Shown in pieces: positions 51,100 through 64,000 of a DNA stretch of 64,000 nucleotides. Source of the stretch: Eremophila alpestris peregrina (taxonomy: Eukaryota; Chordata; Aves; Passeriformes; Alaudidae). The DNA is taken from positions 2,457,437-2,521,436 of the forward strand of contig WMCF01000031.1 of the NCBI GenBank assembly GCA_009792885.1, given 5' to 3'. The notes under the pieces are model-generated. The model was not told where the DNA came from and ran no database searches. It saw only the letters and a list, made by a program, of their open reading frames with translations. The first letter of the stretch is position 1. Each line of letters starts with the position of its first letter. The position numbers and the translations under genes were made by a program.

Positions 51100-53720
51100 A
51101 CACTGCAGAAAGAGAAGGCACAGACATTAATTTTGCACTGCAAGGGACCAAGTGAAGGCAATTAACAATAAAGTATTAATACTGCAAGCCAGTGTTTAAT
51201 TTGTGGTCTCATTCACAGCAGAAGAAGGAGTTATAAACAAGTCAACTGGAAGCAAAAATGTCACTGGAATTTGAGCTTAATAAAAAACTTCACAGAACAG
51301 CAAAACCAAGAGAGCTTAGGAGAACTATAATAAACAGAAGCATTCTATTTTTTAAACAAAAACTTTTAAAGTGTAAACAGTGGCTTCTTGTGGTGGACTC
51401 TTCCCTTACTCTGCTTGTGTTCATAGACAAGCAGAACAGATTCTTCAGACCAAGCTTTGTCCTGATTTAAAAGTTTGATAACCTGTTTTAACATCTATGT
51501 ACAAGTTTATAGACACTTCAGCATTTACGAAAAAAAGCATTATTAAAAGTAAACATAGGTTACACAAAATGCTCTACCTATTCTAGGAAGCACCTGGATT
51601 CATTTTTTCTTTTCAGACAGAGAAATCTTTCCTATGTCCTAACAAGCATGTTTACCAGCAGGTCACCCAGAAGTCTCAATCTGAGATTTTTGTGCCTTTA
51701 GCAGAAATATAGCTCACTTCATGAATTCAATTTACTGCTCTGAATTTCAAGATTATCAGTATTTAGGTTAAAAAAATTTTTAAAAAAACCTCTTAACTTC
51801 TCTTCCATATGAATTGAGACTTGCTCAATCCTTGACATTCAGTGTTCACTCCTATAATAAGGAAATACCAAAGAATGTAGTGCAGATTGCTTCATCCCTT
51901 TGGAAACAAAGTTCAAAGAACAGTCAAGCAAAAACTGGAAGTAAACAGCATCATAATAAGCCATTTCACTCCACTGGTAAAAGTTTGGGCTTAGTTACTC
52001 AGCAGTTTGGATTCCAGTCTGCAGCTTTCCTCTTACTAAAGAAGCATCCATCACTACACTTCAATGTAAGGCTTCAGAGTACTGAAGGATAATCCCCAGA
52101 TAGAAAAGGAGTAATGCTTCAGTTACTGTTACAATATAATCCACATACAGACTTTGCAATTGAAGTGCAGAAGCTCCCACCTCATCTTGGATTTTAAGAA
52201 ATGCTTTCATTTGGTTCACCCAATTTGAAGAATCACATAAGCATTTGTTGGTCATTTGGACAGCTCATTTTATCATGCCAGACAAACACTGCAAGAGAGA
52301 TGTGAATCCAGTTATCAGCACAGAGGTAACAAGTCTAATTACTTGCAACTGATGCTCTCTATGCCTGAATTTCCATATCCCAGCTATCCCAGTTGGGTCA
52401 GCTGGCTGTTTAAAACCAAAGTTTGATAGGGCACATTGGCAGCATTGTCACAGTCAAATTGGTGGCTAATGCTAACCTTAAATTAAATGAAGGCCCTTTT
52501 AATTAAAATATTAATTTATCTGGACTCCAGGTACTCACAAAATCCCCACTGTTGGGATTACAGTTGGGAATCTAGCAGAAACCTTCTGGGAGCCTGGTCT
52601 AAGGAGAGAAGCAGTTCCAACCCTTGCAAAATTCCAGTGGAAGCAAACAGATTAGGGTTTGATGCTGAATAACTCTCTGACAGCAAGGCTCCAGAAACCC
52701 CACAGTTTATAATGGACCATTATCTTCTGAGGATGCATAATTGCTATAATCTGCTGGCATCAGCCAGTGAGTTTTTTGATAGAAATCTGGTACTCTCAAA
52801 AGAGGCCTTTTCCTGCCTGGCTGTGTTGTGCCTGGAACAGAGGAGTATCCTGAAACTCTGAGGGAGTTGTGCAGCCCCTGATTTACCCCCCAGGAGTGGG
52901 GTAAGCTGCACACATCCAGCAGATCTGAGCTTCCATCAGCACTATCTGTGTACTGTGCACACTCTGCTCACATGAGGGAAACCCAGCAGGCTCCAACAGA
53001 GCCCTGGGCACCAGCAAACAAGGGGAAGCAGTGGACATATCTGGGATTTCCAGCTGTCAGGAATTCCACAAACACAGAGGCAAAACCCTCTTTAAGAATG
53101 ACTTACCACAAGTTTAATCAGATATTTGTTAAAAGTGAATAATGCTGATCACTGCAGCATTTGAGCATTTTAATGCAACAGTCAGCAAAAACTGTCCTAT
53201 TTTCATAATGCAAAAAGAAAAAAGAGTCCATTTTATTACCAAGGTTAATATACACTTTCTGCTATATGTAACAGTAAGACATATCCAAAGATAAAGAGGT
53301 GGTATATAACTAAAAAGAGGGATTTTTTTTTCCCCAGGAGCTGGAGGTGGTACATGTTATCCAAGACTTACATAAGGAGTTCCATGTGACTCTGTGGCTG
53401 TTGCAGAAAAACCCTGCAACCAAATCTGGTTTGAGATAACTTCAAACATTAGCTCTGTATTTGGAACTTTCCAACTACATGTCAAATAAAGCAGACTTAA
53501 TTTCATCAGCATTGAGTGAACACAGGAAACAACTTCATTTCCCACTCAGATTCTGAACTGTATCTTTGGCAGTTTTTGAAGTTCCCTTCTCTTTAAGAGA
53601 AGCATTAGGATTCAGTGACCTGCACTCTGGGAAAACTGTGGGTGGGTTTCCACTTAAACACACTAATCATTTCAAAGCATTTGTAATTTTACTTTCCACT
53701 TCACTTTTCCCAGGGGCATG
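51100..53720. other. Non-coding stretch between the GC island and the long open frame
   Basis: Mostly AT-rich, with a GC-richer patch near 52.68-53.06 kb and a short palindromic A/T run around 51770-51787. No gene, RNA or identifiable transposon was seen. Confidence 0.6.
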
Positions 53721-53757
53721 AGAAAAGGGGATTTTAAGACAAAACTATACATCCATA

Positions 53758-54435
53758 ATGTTAAATGGTTTCAGTGCCTTAAAGTGTAGTGATGTTTTAG
53801 CTGAAATAAAGATGCACAGCTATACATTTTCTAAGTCTTTAAAGACCTCTGTGCAATCTTCAGAAATCCTTGTGTCCAGAATTTGTATAGACTTCCATAA
53901 GTTATGCTTTGACTCTTCAGTCTTCTGTAAGCAGTTTTACAGGAAAAAGATCATTATTATTATTAATATACAAGTCTCAGGATCACTAGTGGAAAAAGAA
54001 TTAATCTTGATCAAATATGGTTTTTTTCCATCCCTCACTTTACACCTCTCAATCAATGTCAACAGTATTGCAATTGATCTAATTTCATGTCAGTCACTCC
54101 CACTATTATTCCAAGATTTTTTCATTTATACTTCCTCAGGTGGAAATGTGGGCAAGCCAGTCTCTGGGATTATTTTAAATGCCAAAAAACACACGATACC
54201 AAGCATTCACATTCATGATCCATTTCAGCACCCCAATACACAGATGAGAAAAAAAACCACAAAACATTTATTCCCAATCCCCATTCTCTTACTTCTCTTA
54301 CATGTTGCAACAGTTGCCTTTATGAAAGCATTGGGAATCTTCAATACTGACAAATGGCCATGGACTTGCACCTCAAAACCACTTTTGGAAAGCTTTACAG
54401 TAAATGAGTTTATGACAAAAGCTCAATTAAATTAG
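53758..54435 (+). other. Unexplained 225-codon open reading frame (probably not a gene)
   Basis: An ATG-started frame runs 225 codons to a stop, in AT-rich DNA where frames this long are rarely expected. The preceding in-frame stop is at 53719-53721, just upstream. The conceptual protein is rich in Ile, Leu, Ser and Lys, includes a run encoded by (ATT)n near residues 65-69, and has one hydrophobic segment near residues 171-190 that could span a membrane. I recognise no domain or family. The ATG has T at +4 and A at -3. It is antisense to ARVCF and is listed as an observation; chance or a decayed element is more likely than a gene. Confidence 0.1.
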
Positions 54436-56108
54436 TAAAAAAGTAGCATCTTTTGCAGATCCAGGTATTAATGACAGGTGTACAAGAAAAGGCAGTCATA
54501 CCTAGGTATATTTGATGGGATATACTTTTACTAACTGGGGAAATTTTAAGACCATTCCTCCTGAATACAGAGCACAACCAACCAAATACAAGGACTGTTA
54601 AATTTTTAACACATTTTTCATATGAAGTACTCAATCTGATTGAAATCGTCACAATTTAGTGAGGATGCTATTTTCTGCAAAACTTAATCTATTTATCAGT
54701 TAAATATGATAAGATTTATAGAAAACTCGTTAGAAACTTGTGAGATAATCAAGCTCTGTAATTTTACAATAAGGTATTTTAACATATTCTACAGCTAAAG
54801 ACAGATTATCTTATACTTAATATTAATACCAGATTTTTTTTATATTAATCTTTGGGCTGTGCTACAGCACTGACTGTGCTGCTGACCTTGCCATGATTAC
54901 AATGACAAGTCAGTCCTTGGACCTTCCCCCTGCTGAGAGTCCAACTGTGTACACTGGTTTGTTCAAAACATACTGCTGAGAGGAAAAAACCACACTTTTC
55001 CCTCCACAAGATAACAGATAAATGTAACCCAGAGCAGTCACTCAATTGTCTGAACAGCATTTCTTCCAGGGACACATTGTGTAGAATTAAATTTTCATGC
55101 AATTAACATCAGGCATTGGTTGTACCTTCAGCAATTCCTACAGCTTTTATCCTTACAACAGGCAAGGATTTGGCACAGGCTTCTCTCCCTGCACAGTACA
55201 GCCTCTCTCTTAGACAAACAGATGCATCCTTGTAATAAATCAGTTTACATTGTTAAACATATTTTTTTCATTACAATCAGACTGTAATTTTTCTCACCAA
55301 AATGAACAGTTTTAAACATTCAAGTTTAGATCAAAAGACCAACTGCAAATTCTCCAATTACTTGAGGAATATTATCTATCTTCATTGAACTTTTCATTTC
55401 AAATGCTATTGAAAGCATTTTTAAATGAATTGACAAATCATTTACCCTGTTTTTATAGACAAGGAGAAGTTTTCAAGATTCTGTCCAGAAAGCACTGCTC
55501 TTGGATAAGTACTCATCAACAACTGAAAGTCTGAGGAATTAGTGAGTCAAGATAATTATTCCATAGTGCAGCAGAACTAAACAAGGCTGAATTTAATGTG
55601 AAATCTACTGCAGATTTGAAAAGCCTCCATGTGCTAATCAAGTACTGTCCTTAACAATATCAAAACATAGAAAGGATGTTTACACCATGCATACTGTACT
55701 TTATCATTTGAGTTCCTTAGAGGAAGGAATCCATACTTTTTTAAAGACTCTACAGTTTTTTAAAAGAAGCATGGGCTTGTATTTCCAGTTAATTTACTGT
55801 ATATGTGCTATTAGTATGTGAAAGTAAATCTCTGCAAGGAATGGCCAAATAAATCTTAACAGTTGAATTTGCAAATCAGTTTCTTGATGTCAACAGCTCT
55901 GTCATGTCAATAAATACAGCACTAAGCCAGGAGCAATGACTATTAGCCATCTTTGCTGTCACTTACTTGACTATAGCTACATAACTTGCCTAAAACCATC
56001 AGGCAAGATTTACACTCAGCAGTCAAGAACAAAAAGGACCTAATGTATCACAGCTGTCACCAGGTAAATGAGGAGAATCCAGCATGTCTGGAACAAAAAA
56101 ACCCCAAC

Positions 56109-56125
56109 CAAAACAAAACAAAACA
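56109..56125. repeat. (AAAAC)n simple repeat
   Basis: Three consecutive AAAAC units follow a run of A and CCCCAACC. A similar A/C run occurs near 57226-57246. Confidence 0.85.
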
Positions 56126-59100
56126 GGGAAATATTCCGTTTTGAATTACAGGAATACAATCTGTAATCTTAAAAAAATTCAGTAAAGTGGCCAGCACATA
56201 CTGGCAAAGTAACTTTGAATTCTGGATTGGTGAGGTGATTTGATGAAATCTTACTATTTTTCTCCAAATTAATACAGTTTAACAAAACTGCTGGCTCTCA
56301 GCTGTGCTCAAATGGATGAGTTCCAACAGAGCACTGTGATCCCACCACTGAAATCAGGCATCCCACCTCTGGCAATACAGACCATTGTGATGCTCATGAC
56401 AGCATGTGAACTGTTTCCTCAACAGTATGTCAACAGGTTTTAGCAGGGAAATGTCAAAGTCTCACACTGAAACTTAGCATCTATTAGAACAAACTTTTAT
56501 ATTTTAGTTTCCTGTGGCAAATTAAGAGTTAATACTTGCTCTGCAACAAAGCCCCAAAACTAAAAAATAATCCATTCTAAATAGCCTTAATCTGTCAGCA
56601 CTAGACAAAGTCAAAATTCATTTTCATCTAAAAATGTCTCTCAGATTCTGTAAGTACCACACCATGCACATAAGCTATGGTACCTGTCACATCAAGAGCT
56701 GCTATTAATATTCATGCAATTCCTTCCTTTTATGTTCCAGTGGTGTTGCCTTGAAGGCAGATGGATTAAAACACATCAGGATCTTGAATAAAGCCTTCTC
56801 CACAGGCAGAGGGTAGTACCAGTACTTAGTACGTGGTGCTAAAGCAACATGCTATGTCCTACAGAGGAGATGAAGATGCTGAGCCAATGCTGTGGATCTC
56901 ATCATTTATGTGTACAAAGAAAAGCTCAGCACAGAGCTCACTACTGTGATGAGTTCTTTTCAATTTGATTAAATCCTCTGGAAGAGTTAGCAGCATGCTC
57001 ACTCCAAGTGCAGAGCATTACTGAAGACAACTGGTACATTAAATACTGAAATGGAATGATGGAAAGAATAGAGCAAACATAGAGTACTAGGAAAAATCTG
57101 TCTTCCCAAGACATGCATAAATGCTATAAATATATGCTTATTTCCAAAGTTGTATAATCAGATTTCTAATTCATCAATAAATGCGGGCTTAGCAGAACTC
57201 CTAGGAGGGGTGCAAATCAAGTTTAAAACAAAACAAAAAACAAAATGACAGTAAGAATAATTAAAAGCTTTGGGTATTTGTATCTAAAAATGAAGAAAGG
57301 AGCAGGCTAGGCTGCTTCTTTTCTTAGTGCTTAGAACAGAAAACCAACAGTGTAATAAAGTAAATTGAACTTGAATGTTTTTAACCATAATAAAGCTGTA
57401 CTTCAGATGGGGGAAACTTGAAACAGAATTGCACAGAAAAGAGCCCAATAAGCTGTAAAACAGGTCTGCCTAAGGAGAGGGAAATGCCCCTCTGAAGAAA
57501 CCAGATTTTCTAGGTTCTGTCTCAAATAATTCACCTTCAGATTAATGAGTGTGCCAGAAAAGATGGAGCTGCAGCAAGACACCTGAGGGAGTGTTCCAGG
57601 GTACAATCAAATTTAGACTGGCTTATGAATATACAGAGAGTAAACTTCTTGTATCTACATCCCACACACATTACTGAAGAATTCCAATTATTTCCTGCTT
57701 GTACAGCTCTCTCCAAGATCTGAGATGTGAATGTTAAGGAGAAAGAACCCTAACTTTGACTGTCAGATAGATGGGTCATGCCCACTGATACCCTGGATGC
57801 TCCTGACAATCTGCCTGCTCTGTCTACCTGCTCCTTAACAACTATTTCCTCCAAGTCAAATGCAGCCTGGTATTTAAGTCAGCTCTCCATTTCACAAAGA
57901 TAACTGTCCATCTGTTCAAGCAGCTCAGTAACCTGACTGTAATACCTGCTACAGATGAGGTTATATTGGTACTGCACCAAAGACAGAGAAGTGACAAAAG
58001 ATCTTTGCTAATGCTATTCAAACCACACATCTGAGCAATGATATTTATATTCAGAATAATCATTTGAGACTGGAGAACCAGTGCCTCACTGGTATCAGAA
58101 GAACTCAAGCATAATGTTGTTTACATTAAAAAAGTGAAATACCTAATTTCTCCTAAAGGAAATTTATTTTATTTACCATCTTTATTTTTGGTCAAAATAG
58201 ACCATCAGATTCAGAAGATCTGAAATGTTAATTTGGTTTATTTAACATGCTAAAGCATTGCTGGAAAGCAAAGCAGCACTGCTGCTGCAGCTGATCACCC
58301 AGAAATCCATGCAACTTGCAGCAATACCATACTGAATTTCACTACCAGATTGTTCTGTGAGTTTTCAGGTTAGAAGTGGCCACTTTGCTTTGCCAGGATG
58401 AGCAGGCCCAGGGCAGAGAACAGTGTCAGACCCAGAGGAGCAGAGCTCCCTATCAGCACTGCTCCCTGCACACAAATCAAAGTGCAGCTCTGTCAGTAGG
58501 AGCCCGAGACACGTCAGCACTGTGTAAGGATTTCACTCCAGCACTGGCTGCCAGCCACCACGCCAGAATGCAACACATGCTAAACCTTTTTATTCTGGTA
58601 ATACCATTGTGGACTCTTCCTGGTGCACAAACATCCAACTAATTATAGCTATAGCACACAACAACAATGAAAGACAATTTATAGAGTTGTTTTATTTATC
58701 CTTAAATTCCTCCGTTTATTTGGAAAGGAAATTGGAATTGATATTGGCAGCTACATTTTCCAAAAATAGTACATTGCATCAAGTGTGTTCTGTACATTAA
58801 ATAAACAATTTAATGTACAAATGTTCAGTTTACTTTTCATTAATTCACTCTTCAGGGGCCAAAGGCCTCTTTTTAGAAATTAGAATTGTATAGATAAAAT
58901 GCATACAGAAAGATTATGCTATTTGTTGAGCTAAAGATTGGAGTAACTTTTGAACATCTACTATAGAAAGAGTATGTACCTTACAGCAATTTTCCACTGT
59001 GTACTAGAAATGTGAAATGCACTGGCAAAATCAGAACACCTGTCCTATAAAAATATAATTTAAATTAATACTTCATATCCTGCCTTTTTGTGAGCTAAAA

Positions 59101-61018
59101 GGAATAGAAGTAGTGTCAATATTCTTACTTTGAATGAAAAAAGAATTTGCTCCATGTAACATGGAAGTATTTTATGATGCAATAATACCTACTTAAGAAA
59201 CAGCCACATGCAGTTTTAGACTGAGAAATTCAGTGAACTGGTACCATTTCAGTGGGATAATTGTTTACCTAAATCTCATCTGCTGTTACTGGAACTGGAC
59301 TACAAGCCTGGAGTCAGACACACACTTTAACAAAGGAGTATTCTTACACAGGTACAAGGATATTAAACCCAAAGTGTTTCCCCTATACACACCCTCCAGA
59401 GACAGGGCTGCTTCCAAAATCTGTACTGAGTAACCCGCGATAGAATCATAAAGTAACACCTGAAATGTCTTCATGTAACTTCTCATGTTTACTCAAGCAC
59501 AAATCTAAAAGCAGAACTTGTTTCCTAGCCCTTACCAAGACACAAGAATATTCCCAGAAGGCTTCTTGCAGCATAGGGCTGGAGGCCTGCTCTGGACAAA
59601 CATCACCAGAGACTTCACTCCCCTAACTGGGATAGACAAGCAAGCCACATCCTTCCTGCTCATTCTGCACACAATTCCTTTGTTCAGCTGAAGGGTCCTG
59701 ACCCTCCAGCCACACCCAGGAATGCTGATCCAAGCAGCAGAAGGAAGCACGGCCATACAAACACGGAGTGTGAACAGAGGTATCTCTGCACTGCCCACCT
59801 GGCCCCAGCCTCGGAGCAGCCAAAGCACAGCCTGCAGCCTCTGTCACCTGCTCAGGACACACACAGGCACACCTCAGAGAATGCAATAATCCCCCCTGGT
59901 TCCCGCTGAGAGGGGAGGGAAGGCCTAATTGCTGGTGCAAAAACACCCTGAGGCTTTGTTCCCAGCACCTTGCCCTGAGCAAGAGCAAGCCCTGCATAGC
60001 AAGTAATTAATACCCTAAGGACACTTGCGGTGGACTCCATCACAGCTCTGCTCTGCATTTCCCTCATTAACACCAACTTCCACTGACTTTCAGGCAGCAA
60101 ATAAGTAGTTCCAATATTCCCTTGTTTGTAAGAGACAAAGAACCAGCAGCAAATTCTCAATCATGCCTGGCTAGACATAAAGAAGAGCCCAGATAAACTA
60201 AGACCCAGGTCATCTAGCCAAGATGAGATGCATCTGGATTACAGCATTATACCTGAAGGAGTTACATAAAAGCCAAATGGGAATTATTTTATTTAACTCA
60301 GTTTGACAGAAAACAATTAAAATAGTCATATTTGCATTGGATTAGAGCTGCTTCAAACATGGAGGAATGATTAGACAGGTGCAATTTTATCAAATCACTA
60401 ACAAATAATACGGACACTGTGCAAGGTGAAGTTTCCAAAAAAAGGCCAAACCTGACCTTTACTGGTTCAAGGAGTTTTCTGAGAACTCTAAACCTCATTA
60501 AGATGAAAGCAATCCAAAAGTTTTCAGTATCTTCAATATAATAGATCTCAACTGCTCAATGAGACAACAAACACAGCAGTGTTTCTGAGTTTATGTACTC
60601 CTGGGTTGATATAGGGACTCCAAGTCTAGTGACAGCAGATGAAAGATTAAATCATAAACACATAACACACTTGTGCTGAAGGGAAACCACGTCCAGTGGT
60701 CTGACTTCTCCTGATAACCTGCTGCTTCAGTTTAAGCATAGGGAGCTATACAATTACACACTATGGTAAATACATTTAATTTACATAAAATCATATATGG
60801 ATATTTCTAACCAAAGTAAGTTGTTATTACAGTAAAAGTGAAAGATGAAGCTATTTTCTACAAAAGCTTTTATATTACTTGGCTTCTTTGCTACTTAATA
60901 ATTTTGTTCAGAAGAGATCAACACACACAAAAAAAAAGTGCCTGCAATGTGTACAATTATGTGTCTTATTGAAAAAATGTTAACTCCATTGCAGCTGTGA
61001 GCACATCCAAAGCATTTA

Positions 61019-61064
61019 TTACATAACAAATCCCTGAGTTCTGTTACATAACAAATCCCTGAAT
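61019..61064. repeat. 25-bp tandem duplication
   Basis: TTACATAACAAATCCCTGA occurs at 61019 and again at 61044, giving a 25-bp period. The units then diverge (GTTCTG versus ATCCC). It is a recent-looking local duplication in non-coding DNA. Confidence 0.9.
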
Positions 61065-64000
61065 CCCAATCACATTAGTTACGTACTACACATATTTTTT
61101 CCACATAACTGCACACCTGACATTTGAAAAATGCAGCTGATCATTTTTATCTTCTAGCCCTCTTTATTAAAAAACACATACTGCACTTTACATTAAAAAC
61201 TGCACTTCTGTTTTCTCACTCCCTATTTTTTGCTATGCCTAAATTAAATTTGCTTCCAAATCTGCTCTGCAGATTAGGTCATTTATGACATTCATACATA
61301 CATGCTTGCATATATACATGATTAATGCATTACAGAGACAAAAATCCTAGCATAACTGAGGAATTTCCTGAAACAGTGAGCCAGTTACAAACATTACATA
61401 TGTAAAAATAAGCATGCACACACACACTCTCACTGTGACAGGTACCTTTATAAATGATGAGTACCAAGAGGCCTGTCCTTTCCTGCTGTTTACTTAACAT
61501 CTTACTGGTTTTTTTCAGAATCTAATACTTTCTAATACTCAAAAATATACAGCTTAATGTCATTTTAAGGGCATGACCTGTTCCTCAATGTCATCTGGGA
61601 TAGGAATATACACTGGTGGTCTTTAACAAGAAGAAAAACTGGGTTTGGAAATAATGTCATAAATTATGTCACAAAGTCATAATCAGAGCACCAGCTTCAA
61701 TAACATTCCAGGCACCACAAAATTGGATGCCATGAATCACACTGTAGCTTACTGCATAATCAGATCATCATGCATCAAAATCATGTAATATAAACTTGGG
61801 CCATAACTTAAGAACTGCAGCAGGTCCCCTTGACCAGCAGCCAGTGTGACCTTCAGAACAGGGCTAGAAATTCATGAGACAGACACACAACCAATTTCTG
61901 AAGCAGGTGGCTATAAACAGATGCAGAGAACACTGTAAATCAAAACACTAAGTTATGCAAGAACATTGTATATTTAAAAGATCATTAAGTTGATTTCTTT
62001 ATTCAACAGGAGAAATTAATATCTGATTTGCTTTTCTTTCCTGTGAAATGTAATAAACGCACACATACATTCTTGAAAAAATTATAAAGCAGGTAAAGGA
62101 AAAAGCAAGGTGCTAATTACAGGTTTAAGACTCAAGTACTTATACACAAGCACAAAACTCCAGAAATTAAACCTGAGCATTGCCATATCAGTCAAGACTG
62201 AAGAAGAGTCAAACCTGTTTGCAAAGCTGTGTTCCATGTACTGCTACACTCATGGCCATGCTCTGGACAGTTCTCTGCTGGGGACACAGTGATTGAGATA
62301 AAGATATATATTTATAAAACCATACAGCTTTTAAAAGCACCTACCACATCTGAGGGCTTCTATCAGGAAGCTACTGAACACCTATTTTAAATGAGCAAAA
62401 ATCCTTCTTTATCAATGGTCTCCAGCTTATTGTATCATGCCTGAGTATTCAGAGATTGGTTCCCCCCTTTTCTTCCCTTATGCACACCCAAAGAATGTAG
62501 CATGCTCAACTAAGGCATAAAATAAAGCTGAAAATGCCTACAATTCCCTGATGGAGTAGAAAGATACAGCACAATTTGGCTGCTGTCCAATTCAGGAACA
62601 AAAGATGTGCTTGAATTAAAATACCCAATTCAAACACTGTTGAACTCCAGGAAAGTTTCAGTCCTATCCCCACAACTTCAACGTAGTCAGCAGCCTTATG
62701 ATTTAAACATGATTTAATTCTCAGATCTGCTTATCAGCAGCTTCAAAAGCAGTGAAAAAATCAGTAATTTAATACTACTTTAAAAAAAGATACAAATTTG
62801 CCTCTAAAGTCATTGCATAATCCAGTGCTCAAAAAAGGAAGAGAAACCACACTTTGTTACATAATTAAAACAATACCATAAGCTAATTTCTCTGTGATTT
62901 TAGTATGACACTAGTGAAAGACCCAAGCAGCAGGCATTCAGAAACATGACATTCTTAGCAGAGCCCTTTCCCCAGGCCTTCAGAGTTTATTTTTATGTAA
63001 ATCTGCAAAGAAAACTAAGCCCTGAAGTACACATGGGAAAAAAGGCAAAGATTCAACCAAAATGATAGAATTTTAAATGCATGTAGTAGAGAACTGATTA
63101 CAAGTTTTAGTTGGTAGCAGATACAATAAGCAAAATCATGAAGTGACTGGATGTTAACCTTAAATTTGCACTGATTATAGGAGGTGTATTTTTCTAAATA
63201 CTTCAATGGCTAAATATAAATTGTAATTCTTCAAATAAATGCCAACATTTTAGGTTGTGAGGATTCTGTTAATTGTCCTCTTCCCTCTAAAGGTGATATT
63301 ATAAAGCCAAGGTAAGTTAGACTAGGATTGGTATGCTGCAAGATAATTTTAATGCCATCCTGTAGCTAAATTTGTTTCTTAAACATGAGTCTAAATCACC
63401 AATTCTCTGAAAGAAATGGACAGAACAGTGCATTGAAAGAGCAGAAAAAAGTGGTGTTCCAAAAAAATACCAACAGAAAGCAATTTAAATTATCTAAGGC
63501 AGAAACATGCTATACATTTATACCTCATGTTATTATTAAAAAAACCCCAACAACTTGCAATTTTAAATTGGTAACACAAGGTACTAGATTTAAGAATATT
63601 AATCCACTTTGGAACAGCAGCCTTTCAGAGATTGTGATAAGGGGAGACAGGCACACAATTGCTGCCTAACAATAGTAAAAAGGAACTACAGCTTTAGGAC
63701 AGAATACAGAGGCTGTATTTTGAATTCAAACTCAGAACATGTAAGCTACCCTTTGAATCCTGCCAATCTCAACACCACTGTTGTGTTATCAAATTCCAAC
63801 AGAAAATTATAGTAAAAATATTTTTATCATATACCACTTCCACAGACAAGGACTGCCAGTATCTATAAACTTAAATCCATAAAATCTTTAAAATATTATT
63901 CAAGCCATTGCTACTATCCCTCTTCATATTTCTCTCCTGTTTAAAAAAAGTGTCATTAAATCAGAACTTTCATCAGATGTGTTTAATGACATAGTTGCAG

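Larger units (their letters stand above)
7932..64000 (-). other. ARVCF: Upstream intron of ARVCF, possibly grading into 5' flank
   Basis: Everything 5' of the first coding exon lacks a recognisable coding exon on either strand. In vertebrates ARVCF has untranslated 5' exon(s), and the acceptor at 7932 shows that at least one exon must precede this one. The most economical reading is one very long 5'-UTR intron covering much or all of this span. No classical CpG-island promoter is visible, so I cannot say where transcription starts or whether it starts inside the window. In mammals the next gene upstream is TANGO2, and no TANGO2 exon was recognised here. Confidence 0.6.
54440..64000. other. 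Non-coding stretch at the right end
   Basis: No gene is supported. It includes (AAAAC)n runs at 56109-56125 and near 57226-57246, a 25-bp tandem duplication at 61019, a short CA run near 61418-61428, and GC-richer patches at 58.26-58.6 and 59.56-60.0 kb. The second patch gives overlapping minus-strand frames of 98, 124 and 102 codons without recognisable content. On the minus strand a donor-like CTTG|GTAAGG occurs at its left edge (about 59537), but no clear acceptor pairs with it. Confidence 0.6.

Noticed and set aside
59532..60160. Overlapping minus-strand frames near 59.5-60.2 kb as a coding exon
   Set aside because: Three different frames are equally open, none shows known protein content, and the donor at 59537 lacks a matching acceptor.
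1..64000. tRNA genes, CRISPR arrays, prokaryotic operons, endogenous retroviral genes
   Set aside because: No tRNA B-box plus A-box pair, no regularly spaced palindromic repeats, no retroviral gag/pol/env-like frames and no long terminal repeats were recognised by reading both strands.

Overview
This looks like nuclear DNA from an amniote, most likely a bird. It is AT-rich and gene-poor. The only confidently recognised interspersed repeats are two short CR1 LINE 3' ends. There is one vertebrate coding exon with spliceosomal splice sites, and nothing resembles bacterial operons, phage or plasmid genes. A crocodilian or turtle source is not strictly excluded, because CR1 elements occur there too.

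The only gene I can support is ARVCF, a p120/delta-catenin family armadillo protein of cadherin junctions, on the minus strand. Its first coding exon, at 7686-7901, encodes the N-terminal 72 residues including the conserved coiled-coil segment. It is flanked by a good donor (CAG|GTAACA) and a pyrimidine-rich acceptor. Positions 1-7685 are the following intron; the next coding exon is not in the window. Positions above about 7932 are 5' of the coding exon, and are either a very long intron between 5'-untranslated exon(s) and this exon or, at the far end, 5' flank. I could not identify the promoter or first exon. One weak candidate untranslated exon lies at 41803-41865.

The other roughly 63 kb is non-coding. 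It holds simple repeats ((TA)n at 3971, A/T tracts), short tandem duplications (24 bp at 2755, 20 bp at 31449, 25 bp at 61019), two CR1 remnants of opposite orientation near 41.0 and 42.9 kb, possible very old repeats, and scattered GC-richer patches a few hundred bases long. A GC-rich island at 50.3-51.1 kb contains a 61-bp minisatellite broken by an assembly gap (50603-50657). Most open frames outside the exon look like chance frames in non-coding DNA. One 225-codon frame at 53758-54435 is longer than I would expect by chance and is reported as a finding, not as a gene.

I found no convincing new system. The observations most worth checking are a recursive-splice-like site (strong 3' splice site directly abutting a strong 5' splice site, with a branch-point match) at 2505-2549 in the ARVCF sense orientation, the 61-bp minisatellite with its inconsistent gap length, and the long antisense open frame.
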